This document shows, one piece after another, positions 42,405 through 50,398 of a stretch of 51,022 bases of DNA (positions are counted from its first letter, which is position 1; every line of letters starts with the position of its first letter). The notes under the pieces were generated by a model. That model was not told the DNA's origin and made no database searches. It worked only from the letters and a program-made list of their open reading frames with translations. Source of the stretch: Cellulosimicrobium cellulans (GTDB lineage: Bacteria > Actinomycetota > Actinomycetes > Actinomycetales > Cellulomonadaceae); contig NZ_LWGL01000005.1 in assembly GCF_001722485.1 (NCBI RefSeq), forward strand, positions 1-51,022, written 5' to 3'. Made by a program: the position numbers and the translations under genes.

Positions 42405-43700
42405 ATGCGACTCAATCGCAGGACGAGCGCGACGGTGGCCGGTGCCGCCCTCGTGGGTCTCGCACTCGCCGCGTGCGGCAGCGGCGGCTCCGGTGACGGC
42501 GGCACCGACGGTGGCGACGGCGGCGGCAACGAGGTCGAGGTCTTCACGTGGTGGGCCGCGGGCTCCGAGAAGGCCGGTCTCGACGCGCTCGTCGGCGCGT
42601 TCAACCAGCAGCACCCCGACATCGAGTTCATCAACGGCGCGGTCGCCGGCGGCGCCGGCTCGGCCGCCAAGGACCTGCTGCAGTCCCGCCTCCAGGCGCA
42701 GGACCCGCCGGACACGTTCCAGGCGCACGCCGGCGCGGAGCTGCAGGACTACATCGACGCCGCGCAGATCGAGGACGTCTCGGACCTCTACGACGAGTTC
42801 GGACTCACGGACGTCTTCCCCGCCGACCTGGTCGAGCGCGTCACGGCCGAGGACGGCGCGATCTACTCGATCCCGTCGAACGTCCACCGCGCGAACGTCG
42901 TGTGGGCCAACCCGACGGTGCTCGAGGCCAACGGTATCGACCCGGCCGCCCAGTACGCCGACCTCGACGCGTGGATGGCGGACCTGCAGAAGCTGCAGGA
43001 CGCGGGCGGCGTCACGCCGCTGTCGGTCGCGACGACCTGGACCCAGGTCCACCTGCTCGAGACGGTGCTCCTCGCCAACCTCGGCCCGGAGGCCTACAAC
43101 GGCCTCTGGGACGGCTCGACGGACTGGGAGGGCGCCGAGGTCACGGCCGCCCTCGAGGACTTCGAGACGCTCATGAGCTACACGAACTCCGACCGTGACG
43201 GGCTCGACTGGCCCGAGGCGACCCAGATGGTGATCGACGAGCAGGCCGCGTTCAACGTCATGGGCGACTGGGCCGTCGCGGCGTTCGAGGAGCAGGGCAA
43301 GGCGCTCGGCACCGACTTCCTCGCGTTCCCCGTGCCCGGTACCGACGGCGTGTTCGACTTCCTCGCCGACTCGTTCACCCTGCCGGTGGGCGCGCCGAAC
43401 CCCGAGGGCGCGAAGGCGTGGCTCGAGACGGTGGGCTCGCTCGAGGGCCAGGTCGCGTTCAACAAGGCCAAGGGCTCCATCCCGGCCCGCACGGACGCCG
43501 ACCCGGCGGAGTTCTCCGAGTACCAGCAGACGGCGATCGAGTCGTTCGCGCAGGACACGATCGTGTCGTCCCTCGCGCACGGCGCCGCCACGCCGGTCGC
43601 GACGCTCAACGCGATCTCCGACGCGACGAGCAAGTTCACCTCCGGCGGCTCCGACCTCGCGACGTTCCAGTCCGAGCTCGCCTCCGCCGCACAGAGCTGA
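42405..43700 (+). CDS. CUT1 sugar-binding lipoprotein (glucose/mannose type)
   Basis: 431 residues. The ATG at 42405 follows AGGGAAAG. Lipoprotein signal with lipobox LALAAC-GSGG (cysteine about 24), then a Gly/Asp-rich linker. The mature start EVEVFTWWAAGSEKAGLDAL and GAVAGGAGSAAKDLLQSRLQ are characteristic of the glucose/mannose-binding GtsA/GlcS-type SBP_bac_1 proteins, as is DTFQAHAGAELQDYI. It should deliver hexose (glucose, mannose or short oligosaccharides) to the two permeases downstream. A 16-bp hairpin follows the gene. Confidence 0.9.
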   Translation: MRLNRRTSATVAGAALVGLALAACGSGGSGDGGTDGGDGGGNEVEVFTWWAAGSEKAGLDALVGAFNQQHPDIEFINGAVAGGAGSAAKDLLQSRLQAQDPPDTFQAHAGAELQDYIDAAQIEDVSDLYDEFGLTDVFPADLVERVTAEDGAIYSIPSNVHRANVVWANPTVLEANGIDPAAQYADLDAWMADLQKLQDAGGVTPLSVATTWTQVHLLETVLLANLGPEAYNGLWDGSTDWEGAEVTAALEDFETLMSYTNSDRDGLDWPEATQMVIDEQAAFNVMGDWAVAAFEEQGKALGTDFLAFPVPGTDGVFDFLADSFTLPVGAPNPEGAKAWLETVGSLEGQVAFNKAKGSIPARTDADPAEFSEYQQTAIESFAQDTIVSSLAHGAATPVATLNAISDATSKFTSGGSDLATFQSELASAAQS

Positions 43701-43718
43701 GCCGGCGCCACTGGCGCG

Positions 43719-43755
43719 GCCGCGCGCCGTCGGGCAGGTCCCGACGGCGCGCGGC
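43719..43755 (+). terminator. Strong hairpin inside the CUT1 operon (attenuator or mRNA stabiliser)
   Basis: A perfect 16-bp stem, 43719-43734 with 43740-43755, around CAGGT, 18 bp after the binding-protein stop. The permease genes follow on the same strand 74 bp later with no evident promoter. Confidence 0.75.
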
Positions 43756-43828
43756 TGCGCGCCCAGCACCCGGGAACCGCTCGGCCACCAGGAACCAGGC
43801 GCACCGCGCCCAGGACGGGAAGACCACC

Positions 43829-44731
43829 ATGCTGAAGTCACTGCGACGAGCGGGGCCACCCCTGCTGCTCCTCGCCCCCTCGATCGTCCTCGTCGGCATC
43901 TTCGTCTACGGCCTCATCGGGGCGAACTTCCAGACGTCGATCACGGACAACCACACCGCCGCCCAGGCGACCGGGCAGCAGCCGTCGGTCGTCGTGTGGT
44001 TCCAGAACTACGTCGCCCTGCTGGGCGACGAGGCCTTCCAGCACTCGCTGAAGAACCTCGTGCTGTACACGGTGGTGTTCCTCGCCGGGACGATGCTCAT
44101 GGGCTTCGTCTGGGCGTGGCTGCTCGACAAGCCGGTCCGCGGCGAGGGCATCTTCCGCTCGATCTACCTCTTCCCGATGGCCGTGTCGTTCGTCGCCTCG
44201 GGCGTGGTCTGGCGCTGGCTGCTCAACTCGAACCAGGGCGAGTCGGCGAGCGGCCTCAACCGGCTGTTCCAGATCATCGGCCTGGACGCCCTGCAGAACA
44301 ACTGGTGGAACAACGTCACCGTCGGCATCGTCGCGATCGCCATCCCCGCCATCTGGCAGCTGTCGGGCTACGTCATGGCCCTGTTCCTCGCCGGGTTCCG
44401 CGGCATCCCCGAGGAGCTGCGCGAGGCGGCGCGCATGGACGGCGCGAGCGAGTGGAAGCTCTACCGCCACGTCCTGTTCCCGCAGCTGTCGCCCATCGCG
44501 CTCTCGGCGCTCATCATCATCGGCCACATGTCGCTCAAGGCGTTCGACCTCATCATGTCGATCTCCAAGCCCGCGAACTACCAGACCAAGGTGCCGGCCG
44601 TCGACATGTTCGTGTTCAAGTCGAGCTTCGACTACGCGAACGCCGCGGCCGTCGGCTCGATCCTGCTGATCATCGTCGCCGTCGTCATCGTGCCGTACCT
44701 GGTCCGCACCAACCGTCAGGAGAAGCGATGA
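43829..44731 (+). CDS. CUT1 ABC sugar permease 1 (MalF-like)
   Basis: 300 residues. ATG at 43829 follows GGACGGGAAG. Six predicted membrane segments and the cytoplasmic EAA loop EELREAARMDGASEWKLYRH, which docks the ATPase. The sequence FQTSITDNHTAAQATGQQPS is a sizeable extracellular loop after helix 1. Forms a heterodimer with the next gene product. Confidence 0.92.
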   Translation: MLKSLRRAGPPLLLLAPSIVLVGIFVYGLIGANFQTSITDNHTAAQATGQQPSVVVWFQNYVALLGDEAFQHSLKNLVLYTVVFLAGTMLMGFVWAWLLDKPVRGEGIFRSIYLFPMAVSFVASGVVWRWLLNSNQGESASGLNRLFQIIGLDALQNNWWNNVTVGIVAIAIPAIWQLSGYVMALFLAGFRGIPEELREAARMDGASEWKLYRHVLFPQLSPIALSALIIIGHMSLKAFDLIMSISKPANYQTKVPAVDMFVFKSSFDYANAAAVGSILLIIVAVVIVPYLVRTNRQEKR

Positions 44732-45630
44732 CCACCACCTCGACCCCGGCGGTCCCCACCCCTGACGTCGTCGGCACGCCGCGCGAGGTGCGTCCCGAGC
44801 GCACCCGGAACCGGTTCGGCCTCGCGCGCACCCTGCGGTACGCCGCGCTCATCCTCTTCGTGCTCGTCGTGCTCGTCCCGGTCTACGTGCTCTTCGTGAC
44901 GAGCTTCAAGGGCGCGGGCGACGCGTCCCCGGCGCGCGCGTGGGCACTGCCCGAGGTGTGGACGCTCGACAACTGGCGGGCCGCGTGGGACGCGCTGGCG
45001 CCCGCCATCGCCCGCACGCTCCAGATGGTCGTGCCGTCCGCGGTCATCGCCGCGTTCCTCGGCTCCCTCAACGGCTTCGTGCTGTCCCGCTGGTCGTTCA
45101 AGGGCGCGAACCTCGTCTTCACGCTGATCCTGTTCGGGATGTTCATCCCGTACCAGGCCGTGATCATCCCGCTGAACCAGCTCGTGCTCGACCTCGGCAT
45201 CCCGAGCGGCATCCCGACGCTGATCCTGCTCCACGTCATCTTCGGCATCCCGATCACGACGCTGATCTTCCGCAACTACTACATGACGGTGCCGCACGAG
45301 CTCGTCGAGGCCGCGCGCGTCGACGGCGCGGGCATGCTCCGCACGTACTGGTCGATCGTGCTGCCGATCTCGATCCCGAGCTTCGTCGTCGTGCTCATCT
45401 GGCAGTTCACCTCGGCGTGGAACGACTTCCTCTTCGCCGTGTTCTTCTCCTCGAGCCAGAACGGCCCCGTCACGCTCGCGCTGAACAACCTGGCCAACGG
45501 CGCGCTGCTGCAGAACTACGGCGTCTCGATGGCCGGCGCGCTGTTCGCGTCGCTGCCCACGCTGGTCGTCTACATCATCCTCGGCAAGTACTTCGTCGGC
45601 GGTCTGATGTCCGGCTCCGTCAAGGGCTGA
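44728..45630 (+). CDS. CUT1 ABC sugar permease 2 (MalG-like)
   Basis: 300 residues. ATG at 44728 overlaps the permease 1 stop as ATGA; AGGAG lies 4 nt upstream. A 35-residue Pro/Thr/Arg-rich N-terminus, then six membrane helices and the EAA loop ELVEAARVDGAGMLRTYWSI. The operon ends here without an ATPase gene, so a shared ATPase such as MsiK coded elsewhere is expected. Confidence 0.92.
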   Translation: MTTTSTPAVPTPDVVGTPREVRPERTRNRFGLARTLRYAALILFVLVVLVPVYVLFVTSFKGAGDASPARAWALPEVWTLDNWRAAWDALAPAIARTLQMVVPSAVIAAFLGSLNGFVLSRWSFKGANLVFTLILFGMFIPYQAVIIPLNQLVLDLGIPSGIPTLILLHVIFGIPITTLIFRNYYMTVPHELVEAARVDGAGMLRTYWSIVLPISIPSFVVVLIWQFTSAWNDFLFAVFFSSSQNGPVTLALNNLANGALLQNYGVSMAGALFASLPTLVVYIILGKYFVGGLMSGSVKG

Positions 45631-45661
45631 CGCCCGGCGGCGCCCGCGCCGTCCCCGAGCA

Positions 45662-45706
45662 GGGCCCTGGTCGCCCGAGGCATCGCCTCGGCCACGACCG
45701 GGGCCC
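45662..45706 (+). terminator. Branched hairpin terminator after the CUT1 operon
   Basis: Outer 12-bp stem GGGCCCTGGTCG (45662-45673) with 45695-45706, containing one G-T pair. An inner CCGAGG/CCTCGG hairpin lies at 45675-45691. TTCCT follows. It lies 31 bp after the permease 2 stop. Confidence 0.7.
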
Positions 45707-45825
45707 TTCCTCGTGGGCGGGGCCGGCCGTGGGGAACGCCCTCGCCCGCCGGGGCGACGCCGTCGGCCGCAGATACGCCGCTCGGGTGATCCGCACCGCC
45801 CGGCCGGCGTGGGATCGTGCGCGAC

Positions 45826-46377
45826 ATGGGCGACTCCGACGACCTCGACGACCTCGACCACCCCGACGACCCCCAGACCCCCGCCGGCCGGCCGCTGCGC
45901 CTGCGGCCGCCGCAGCACCGGGTGGACCCGCGCGCGGTGCGCTGGTGGGTGCTGCGCGGCCTGCTGTCGGCCGGCCTCGTGACCGTGGTGCTCGGCGTCG
46001 TGGCGTGGCTGTGGGAGCCGGCGCGCGTGTGGCTCCTGCCGCTCGTCGCCGCCGCGGCCGTCTGGACGCTCGCCCGGACCCTCGTCGAGCCGCGGTGGCG
46101 CTACGCCGTCCACCGCTGGGAGACCACGGACCACGCGGTGTACGCGCTCTCGGGGTGGGTCGTGCGCGAGTGGCGCGTCGCGCCGCTGTCGCGCGTGCAG
46201 ACCGTCGACGCGGTCCGCGGTCCGCTCGAGCAGGCGCTCGGCCTCGCGACGCTCGCGGTCACCACGGCGTCGTCGAGCGGCGCGGTACGGATCCGGGGGC
46301 TCGACAAGGACGTCGCGGCGGACCTCGCGGAGCGGCTCACGCTCGTCACCGAGCAGATCCCCGGCGACGCGACATGA
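45826..46377 (+). CDS. Bacterial PH-domain membrane protein, YdbS-like
   Basis: 183 residues from ATG at 45826; a GTG at 45817 is in frame and also possible, and neither has a ribosome site. Acidic N-terminus (DSDDLDDLDHPDD), two membrane helices (about 47-65 and 70-85), then a bacterial PH domain (bPH_2) reading RWETTDHAVYALSGWVVREW and PLSRVQTVDAVRGPLEQALG. Pairs with the next, larger PH-domain protein as in the YdbS-YdbT system. The function of these pairs is poorly known. Confidence 0.88.
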   Translation: MGDSDDLDDLDHPDDPQTPAGRPLRLRPPQHRVDPRAVRWWVLRGLLSAGLVTVVLGVVAWLWEPARVWLLPLVAAAAVWTLARTLVEPRWRYAVHRWETTDHAVYALSGWVVREWRVAPLSRVQTVDAVRGPLEQALGLATLAVTTASSSGAVRIRGLDKDVAADLAERLTLVTEQIPGDAT

Positions 46378-47975
46378 CGGGCGAGCCGCTCCCGGTCGGC
46401 ACCGACGAGGTGGAGGCGGACGCCGTCGACGACGCCGTCCGTGAGGCCGCCGAGCCCGCCGGCCGCGACGACGTCCCGTGGTCGCGCCTCGACGCGCGCA
46501 TGATCGCCGTCGACCTCGCCCAGACGGTCCTCTCCCTCTCGCCGACGGCGATCGCCGTGTGGGTCTTCGGCGTCGACGCGAGCTGGGACAGCCTGTGGCC
46601 GCTGCTGCTCGCCGGGGCCTTCGGCGTGCTCGGGGCCGTGCGCAACGCGCTGCGGTGGGCGTTCACGCGGTACCGCGTCACGGAGGAGTACGTCGAGCGC
46701 CGCACCGGCATCTTCGTGCGCCGCTACCGGTCGGTACGGCGCGACCGGATCCGCAGCGTCGACACGACCGCGCGCCTGCGCCACCGGATCGCCGGGCTGC
46801 GCGTCGTGCTCGTCGGCGCGGGGCAGCAGCTCGCCGCCATGGAGTCCGCGCTCGCGCTCGACGCCGTCTCCCGGCGCGACGCGGACGCGCTGCGCGCCAC
46901 GCTGCTCGCCGCGTCGCCCGTCGCCGAGGGTGCGGAGCCGCCGGCGGAGGAGGTCATGGCGCGCTTCCGCCCGTGGTGGGTCGTCTACAACGTGGTCGGC
47001 GTCTGGTCGTTCTTCACGGCGGCCGGCCTGCTGTGGGGCGCGTACGGGCTCGCGTCGACGTTCGGGTTCGACGCCGCGGGCTGGGTGGACGACCTCGTCG
47101 ACCGCGCGGACCTCGGGACGGCGGGGACGGTCGCGGCCGCCGTCGGCGTCACGGCGGTCGTCGGCGCGGTCGGCATGGGCGTCACGTTCCTCACGACGTC
47201 GTGGGGCTTCGAGCTCGCCCGCGTGCCGGGCGAGCACGGCACGCAGCTGCGCACGCGCCAGGGCCTGCTCACCACGCGCGAGGTCAACCGCGACGACCGG
47301 CGCCTGCGCGGCGTCCAGGTCTCCGAGCCCGTGCTCTGGCGGTGGATGGGCATGGCCGACACCCAGGTCGTCACGACCGGCCTGTCGATCATGTCGGCGT
47401 CGCAGCCCGCGTCCGTCCTGCCGCGCGGGCCCGCCTCCGTGGCGTGGCCGGTCGCGAGCCGCGTGCTCGGCGCCGACCCGGACCCGCTGCGTGCGCCCCT
47501 GGCCCCGCACCCGCGCCCCGCGCTGCGCCGCCGCCTGTGGTGGGCCACCGCCACCGCGGGCGTCGTCACCGCGGCGCTCGGCTGGCTCGTGGCCAACGGC
47601 GTGCTGCCGGCCGAGGTCCTCTGGGTCGGAGCGGGCCTGTGGGCGGTCGGCCTGGCCGGCGCCCTCGTCGCATACCGGGCCCTCGGCCACGCGATCTCCG
47701 GCGCGTTCCTCGTCGTCCGGTCGGGCTTCCTCAGCCGCGCGACGACCGCCCTGCGCCGCGACGCCGTGAGCACGGTCGCGCTGCGCGAGTCCTTCCTGCA
47801 GCGCCGCCTCGGGCTGCGCACCGTCTCGCTCATGACCGCGGCGGGCTACGGCGTCTACGAGGCGCCCGACGTCGGGGCCGACGAGGCGCTCGCGTTCGCG
47901 GTCGAGGCCGCGCCCGGGCTGCTCGACCCGTTCCTCGAGCCCGTCCCGGAGGACCGCGACGCCGCACCGGCCTGA
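46374..47975 (+). CDS. Membrane protein with repeated bacterial PH domains, YdbT-like
   Basis: 533 residues. ATG at 46374 overlaps the YdbS-like stop as ATGA. Architecture: paired membrane helices followed by bPH_2 domains, repeated. The first PH is about 98-175 (YRVTEEYVERRTGIFVRRYR, RIRSVDTTARLRHRIAGL), the second about 270-350 (GFELARVPGEHGTQLRTRQG), and the third about 440-520 (SGAFLVVRSGFLSRATTALR, RESFLQRRLGLRTVSLMTAA). Each pair of helices precedes a PH domain. Role unknown; membrane or envelope homeostasis is a guess. Confidence 0.9.
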   Translation: MTGEPLPVGTDEVEADAVDDAVREAAEPAGRDDVPWSRLDARMIAVDLAQTVLSLSPTAIAVWVFGVDASWDSLWPLLLAGAFGVLGAVRNALRWAFTRYRVTEEYVERRTGIFVRRYRSVRRDRIRSVDTTARLRHRIAGLRVVLVGAGQQLAAMESALALDAVSRRDADALRATLLAASPVAEGAEPPAEEVMARFRPWWVVYNVVGVWSFFTAAGLLWGAYGLASTFGFDAAGWVDDLVDRADLGTAGTVAAAVGVTAVVGAVGMGVTFLTTSWGFELARVPGEHGTQLRTRQGLLTTREVNRDDRRLRGVQVSEPVLWRWMGMADTQVVTTGLSIMSASQPASVLPRGPASVAWPVASRVLGADPDPLRAPLAPHPRPALRRRLWWATATAGVVTAALGWLVANGVLPAEVLWVGAGLWAVGLAGALVAYRALGHAISGAFLVVRSGFLSRATTALRRDAVSTVALRESFLQRRLGLRTVSLMTAAGYGVYEAPDVGADEALAFAVEAAPGLLDPFLEPVPEDRDAAPA

Positions 47976-48040
47976 CGCGCGTCGCCCCCTCGTGGCCCGG
48001 GCGTCCCGTCCCGTTCACCTGCGGCGTCTACCGTGCCCGG

Positions 48041-49021
48041 ATGCTCGACGTGCTGGTCCTCGGTGGTTCCGGAGTGCTCGGTCGCAAGATCGCGGCGGAG
48101 GCGGCGTCGAGGGACCGCTGGCGCGTCGTGGTCGGTGACCGGGTCGCCGACCGGGGCCGGGCGACCGCCGCGTCCCTGCCCGGACCGGCCCGGTCGGCCG
48201 TCGTCGACGTCCGGTCGGCCGAGGACCTGGAGCGCGCCGTCACCGCGGCCGCCCTGGTGCTGGTCGCCGTGGAGCAGGACGGCGCGCTCGTCCAGCAGGT
48301 CTGCCGGACCGCCGGCGTGCCGTGCGTCGACGTGTCCACGTCGCCGCGGACCCTCGCCGACGTGGAGGACCTCGGGCCGGGCTCGCCGTCGCTCGTCATG
48401 GCGGGTCTCTTCCCCGGGCTGTCGGGTCTGCTCCTGGACGAGCTCACCAAGGGCCTCGACGAGGTCCGAGCCGCCGACGTCGTCCTCGTGCAGAGCGCGA
48501 ACGCCCACGTCGGCGGATCGGGCACGGCGCGCATGCTGCAGATGCTGGCCGGGTCGGCGCCGACCTCCGGCCCGGCCCCGGGCGTGGCCGGCGTCGACGT
48601 CCGGGTCCTGCCCCTGCAGCACCCCGAGGGGCCCGCCGTCGGGCACCCGGAGGCGCGGTACTGGACGGGGTGGGACGACGGGCGGCTCACGGCCACGGTC
48701 GCGATGCTCCGCCGGACCCGTCTCCTCGGGCTCGTCGCCACCCCGCGCGTGGCGTCGCTCGTCCGGCACGACCCGCGTCGCCCGGAGGCCGTGACCCTCG
48801 CGGTGCGGGTCCAGGGCACCCTCGACGGGGCGACGGTCCGGCGCGAACGGGTGCTCCGCGCGATGTCGGACTACGGCGCCACCGCGCGGCTCGCCGTCGT
48901 GCTGGGCGAGCTGGCGCTCGAGCGGACGGTCGCGGACCCGGGCCATCCGGCACGGTTCGCGTCGGCCGGCGAGGTGCTCGCGCGCTGCGGCGACGACGTG
49001 GTGCGCGCGTGGCTGTCGTGA
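48041..49021 (+). CDS. Saccharopine-dehydrogenase-like NAD(P)-binding oxidoreductase
   Basis: 326 residues. ATG at 48041 lies 6 nt after TACCGT (48029-48034) with no ribosome site, so probably leaderless. The N-terminal Rossmann fold has LVLGGSGVLGRKIAAEAASR, followed by VDVRSAEDLERAV and CRTAGVPCVDVSTSPRTLAD. This is the layout of the saccharopine dehydrogenase NADP-binding family (PF03435), whose small members have unassigned substrates. The C-terminal half (VRVQGTLDGATVRRERVLRA) is substrate-facing. Converges with the UDP-glucose dehydrogenase gene at a 6-bp gap. Confidence 0.75.
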   Translation: MLDVLVLGGSGVLGRKIAAEAASRDRWRVVVGDRVADRGRATAASLPGPARSAVVDVRSAEDLERAVTAAALVLVAVEQDGALVQQVCRTAGVPCVDVSTSPRTLADVEDLGPGSPSLVMAGLFPGLSGLLLDELTKGLDEVRAADVVLVQSANAHVGGSGTARMLQMLAGSAPTSGPAPGVAGVDVRVLPLQHPEGPAVGHPEARYWTGWDDGRLTATVAMLRRTRLLGLVATPRVASLVRHDPRRPEAVTLAVRVQGTLDGATVRRERVLRAMSDYGATARLAVVLGELALERTVADPGHPARFASAGEVLARCGDDVVRAWLS

Positions 49022-49027
49022 CCGGCG

Positions 49028-50398
49028 TCAGGCCGCGCCGACCACGGCCCGGCCGAGCGCGCGGTACCGCCAGCCGGCCGCCGTCCACCGCTCGCGGTCG
49101 AGCGCGTTGCGCCCGTCGACGACGACGCGCCGCGCCGGCCGCAGCGCCGCCGGGTCGAGCGCGGCGAACTCGTCCCACTCCGTGAGGTGGAGGACGAGGT
49201 CGGCGTCGGTCACCGCCTCCTCGACGGACGTCGCGTACCCGAGCGTCGGGAACGTGCGCGCGGCGGTGCGCGCGGCCTGCGGGTCGTAGACCCGCACGTG
49301 CGCGCCCTGGAGCTGGAGCTGCGCGGCGACGTTGAGGGCGGGCGAGTCGCGCACGTCGTCGGTGCCGGGCTTGAACGCCGCGCCGAGCACCGCGATCCGT
49401 CGCCCGAGCACGCTGCCGCCGCACTCCTCCACGGCGAGCGCGACGGTGCGCGACCGGCGCCGCATGTTGATCGCGTCGACCTCGCGCAGGAACGTCAGCG
49501 CCTCGTCGACGCCGAGCTCCCCCGCGCGGGCCATGAGGGCGCGGATGTCCTTCGGCAGGCACCCGCCGCCGAACCCGAGCCCGGCGCTGAGGAACTGGTG
49601 GCCGATGCGCGGGTCGTGCCCGATCGCCTCGGTGAGCGCGACGACGTCGCCGCCCGCCGCCTCGCACAGCTCCGCGACCGCGTTGGCGAACGAGATCTTC
49701 GTCGCGAGGAACGCGTTGGCCGAGACCTTGACGAGCTCGGCGGTCGCGAGGTCGGTCACGAGGAACGGGACGCCCGCGTCGACGAGCGGCCGGTACAGCT
49801 CGCGCAGCACCTTCTCGTGCCGCGGGTCCGTGACGCCGACGACGAGGCGGTCGGGCCGCAGCGTGTCCTCGACCGCGCGGCCCTCGCGCAGGAACTCGGG
49901 GTTCCACGCGACGCCGACCTCGACGCCCTCGGGCGCGAGCGACGTCGCGAGGTCCTGCAGCGCCCGTGCCGTGCCGACGGGCACCGTCGACTTCCCGACG
50001 AGGAGCGCGTCGTGCCGCAGCCCGGGCACCAGCGCGCGCACGGCGGCGACGACGTGGCTCGTGTCCGCGGCCATGGAGTCGCGGCGCTGCGGCGTACCCA
50101 CGCACACGAAGTGCACGTCGGCGAACGCGGCGGCCTCCGCGGCGGACGTCGTGAAGCGCAGCCTCCCGCTCGCGGTGTGCCGCTCGACGAGCTCGGCGAG
50201 CCCGGGCTCGTAGAACGGCACCTCGCCGCGACCGAGCGCCTCGACCTTCGCGGGGTCGGTGTCGAGGCCGAGGACGTCGTACCCGAGCTCGGCGAGGCAC
50301 GCCGCGTGCGTCGCGCCGAGGTACCCGGTGCCGACGACGGTCGCGCGCGGGCGGGCGGTCTCGCCGGAGGCGGTGGTCGGGGTGTCGGTGGTGCTCAT
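49028..50398 (-). CDS. UDP-glucose 6-dehydrogenase
   Basis: 456 residues. Oxidises UDP-glucose to UDP-glucuronate with two NAD+, for capsule or wall polymers. Motifs: VVGTGYLGATHAACLAELGY (NAD-binding), FVCVGTPQ, LLVGKSTVPVGTA, VAWNPEFLREGRAVED, and the catalytic cysteine C280 in FGGGCLPKDIRAL. Family blocks LGAAFKPGTDDVRDSP and VYDP follow. GDP-mannose dehydrogenases share the fold, but the motifs fit the UDP-glucose type (Ugd/TuaD). ATG at 50398 overlaps the upstream kinase stop as ATGA, so the two are coupled; AGGAGG lies just upstream. Confidence 0.93.
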   Translation of the reverse strand: MSTTDTPTTASGETARPRATVVGTGYLGATHAACLAELGYDVLGLDTDPAKVEALGRGEVPFYEPGLAELVERHTASGRLRFTTSAAEAAAFADVHFVCVGTPQRRDSMAADTSHVVAAVRALVPGLRHDALLVGKSTVPVGTARALQDLATSLAPEGVEVGVAWNPEFLREGRAVEDTLRPDRLVVGVTDPRHEKVLRELYRPLVDAGVPFLVTDLATAELVKVSANAFLATKISFANAVAELCEAAGGDVVALTEAIGHDPRIGHQFLSAGLGFGGGCLPKDIRALMARAGELGVDEALTFLREVDAINMRRRSRTVALAVEECGGSVLGRRIAVLGAAFKPGTDDVRDSPALNVAAQLQLQGAHVRVYDPQAARTAARTFPTLGYATSVEEAVTDADLVLHLTEWDEFAALDPAALRPARRVVVDGRNALDRERWTAAGWRYRALGRAVVGAA

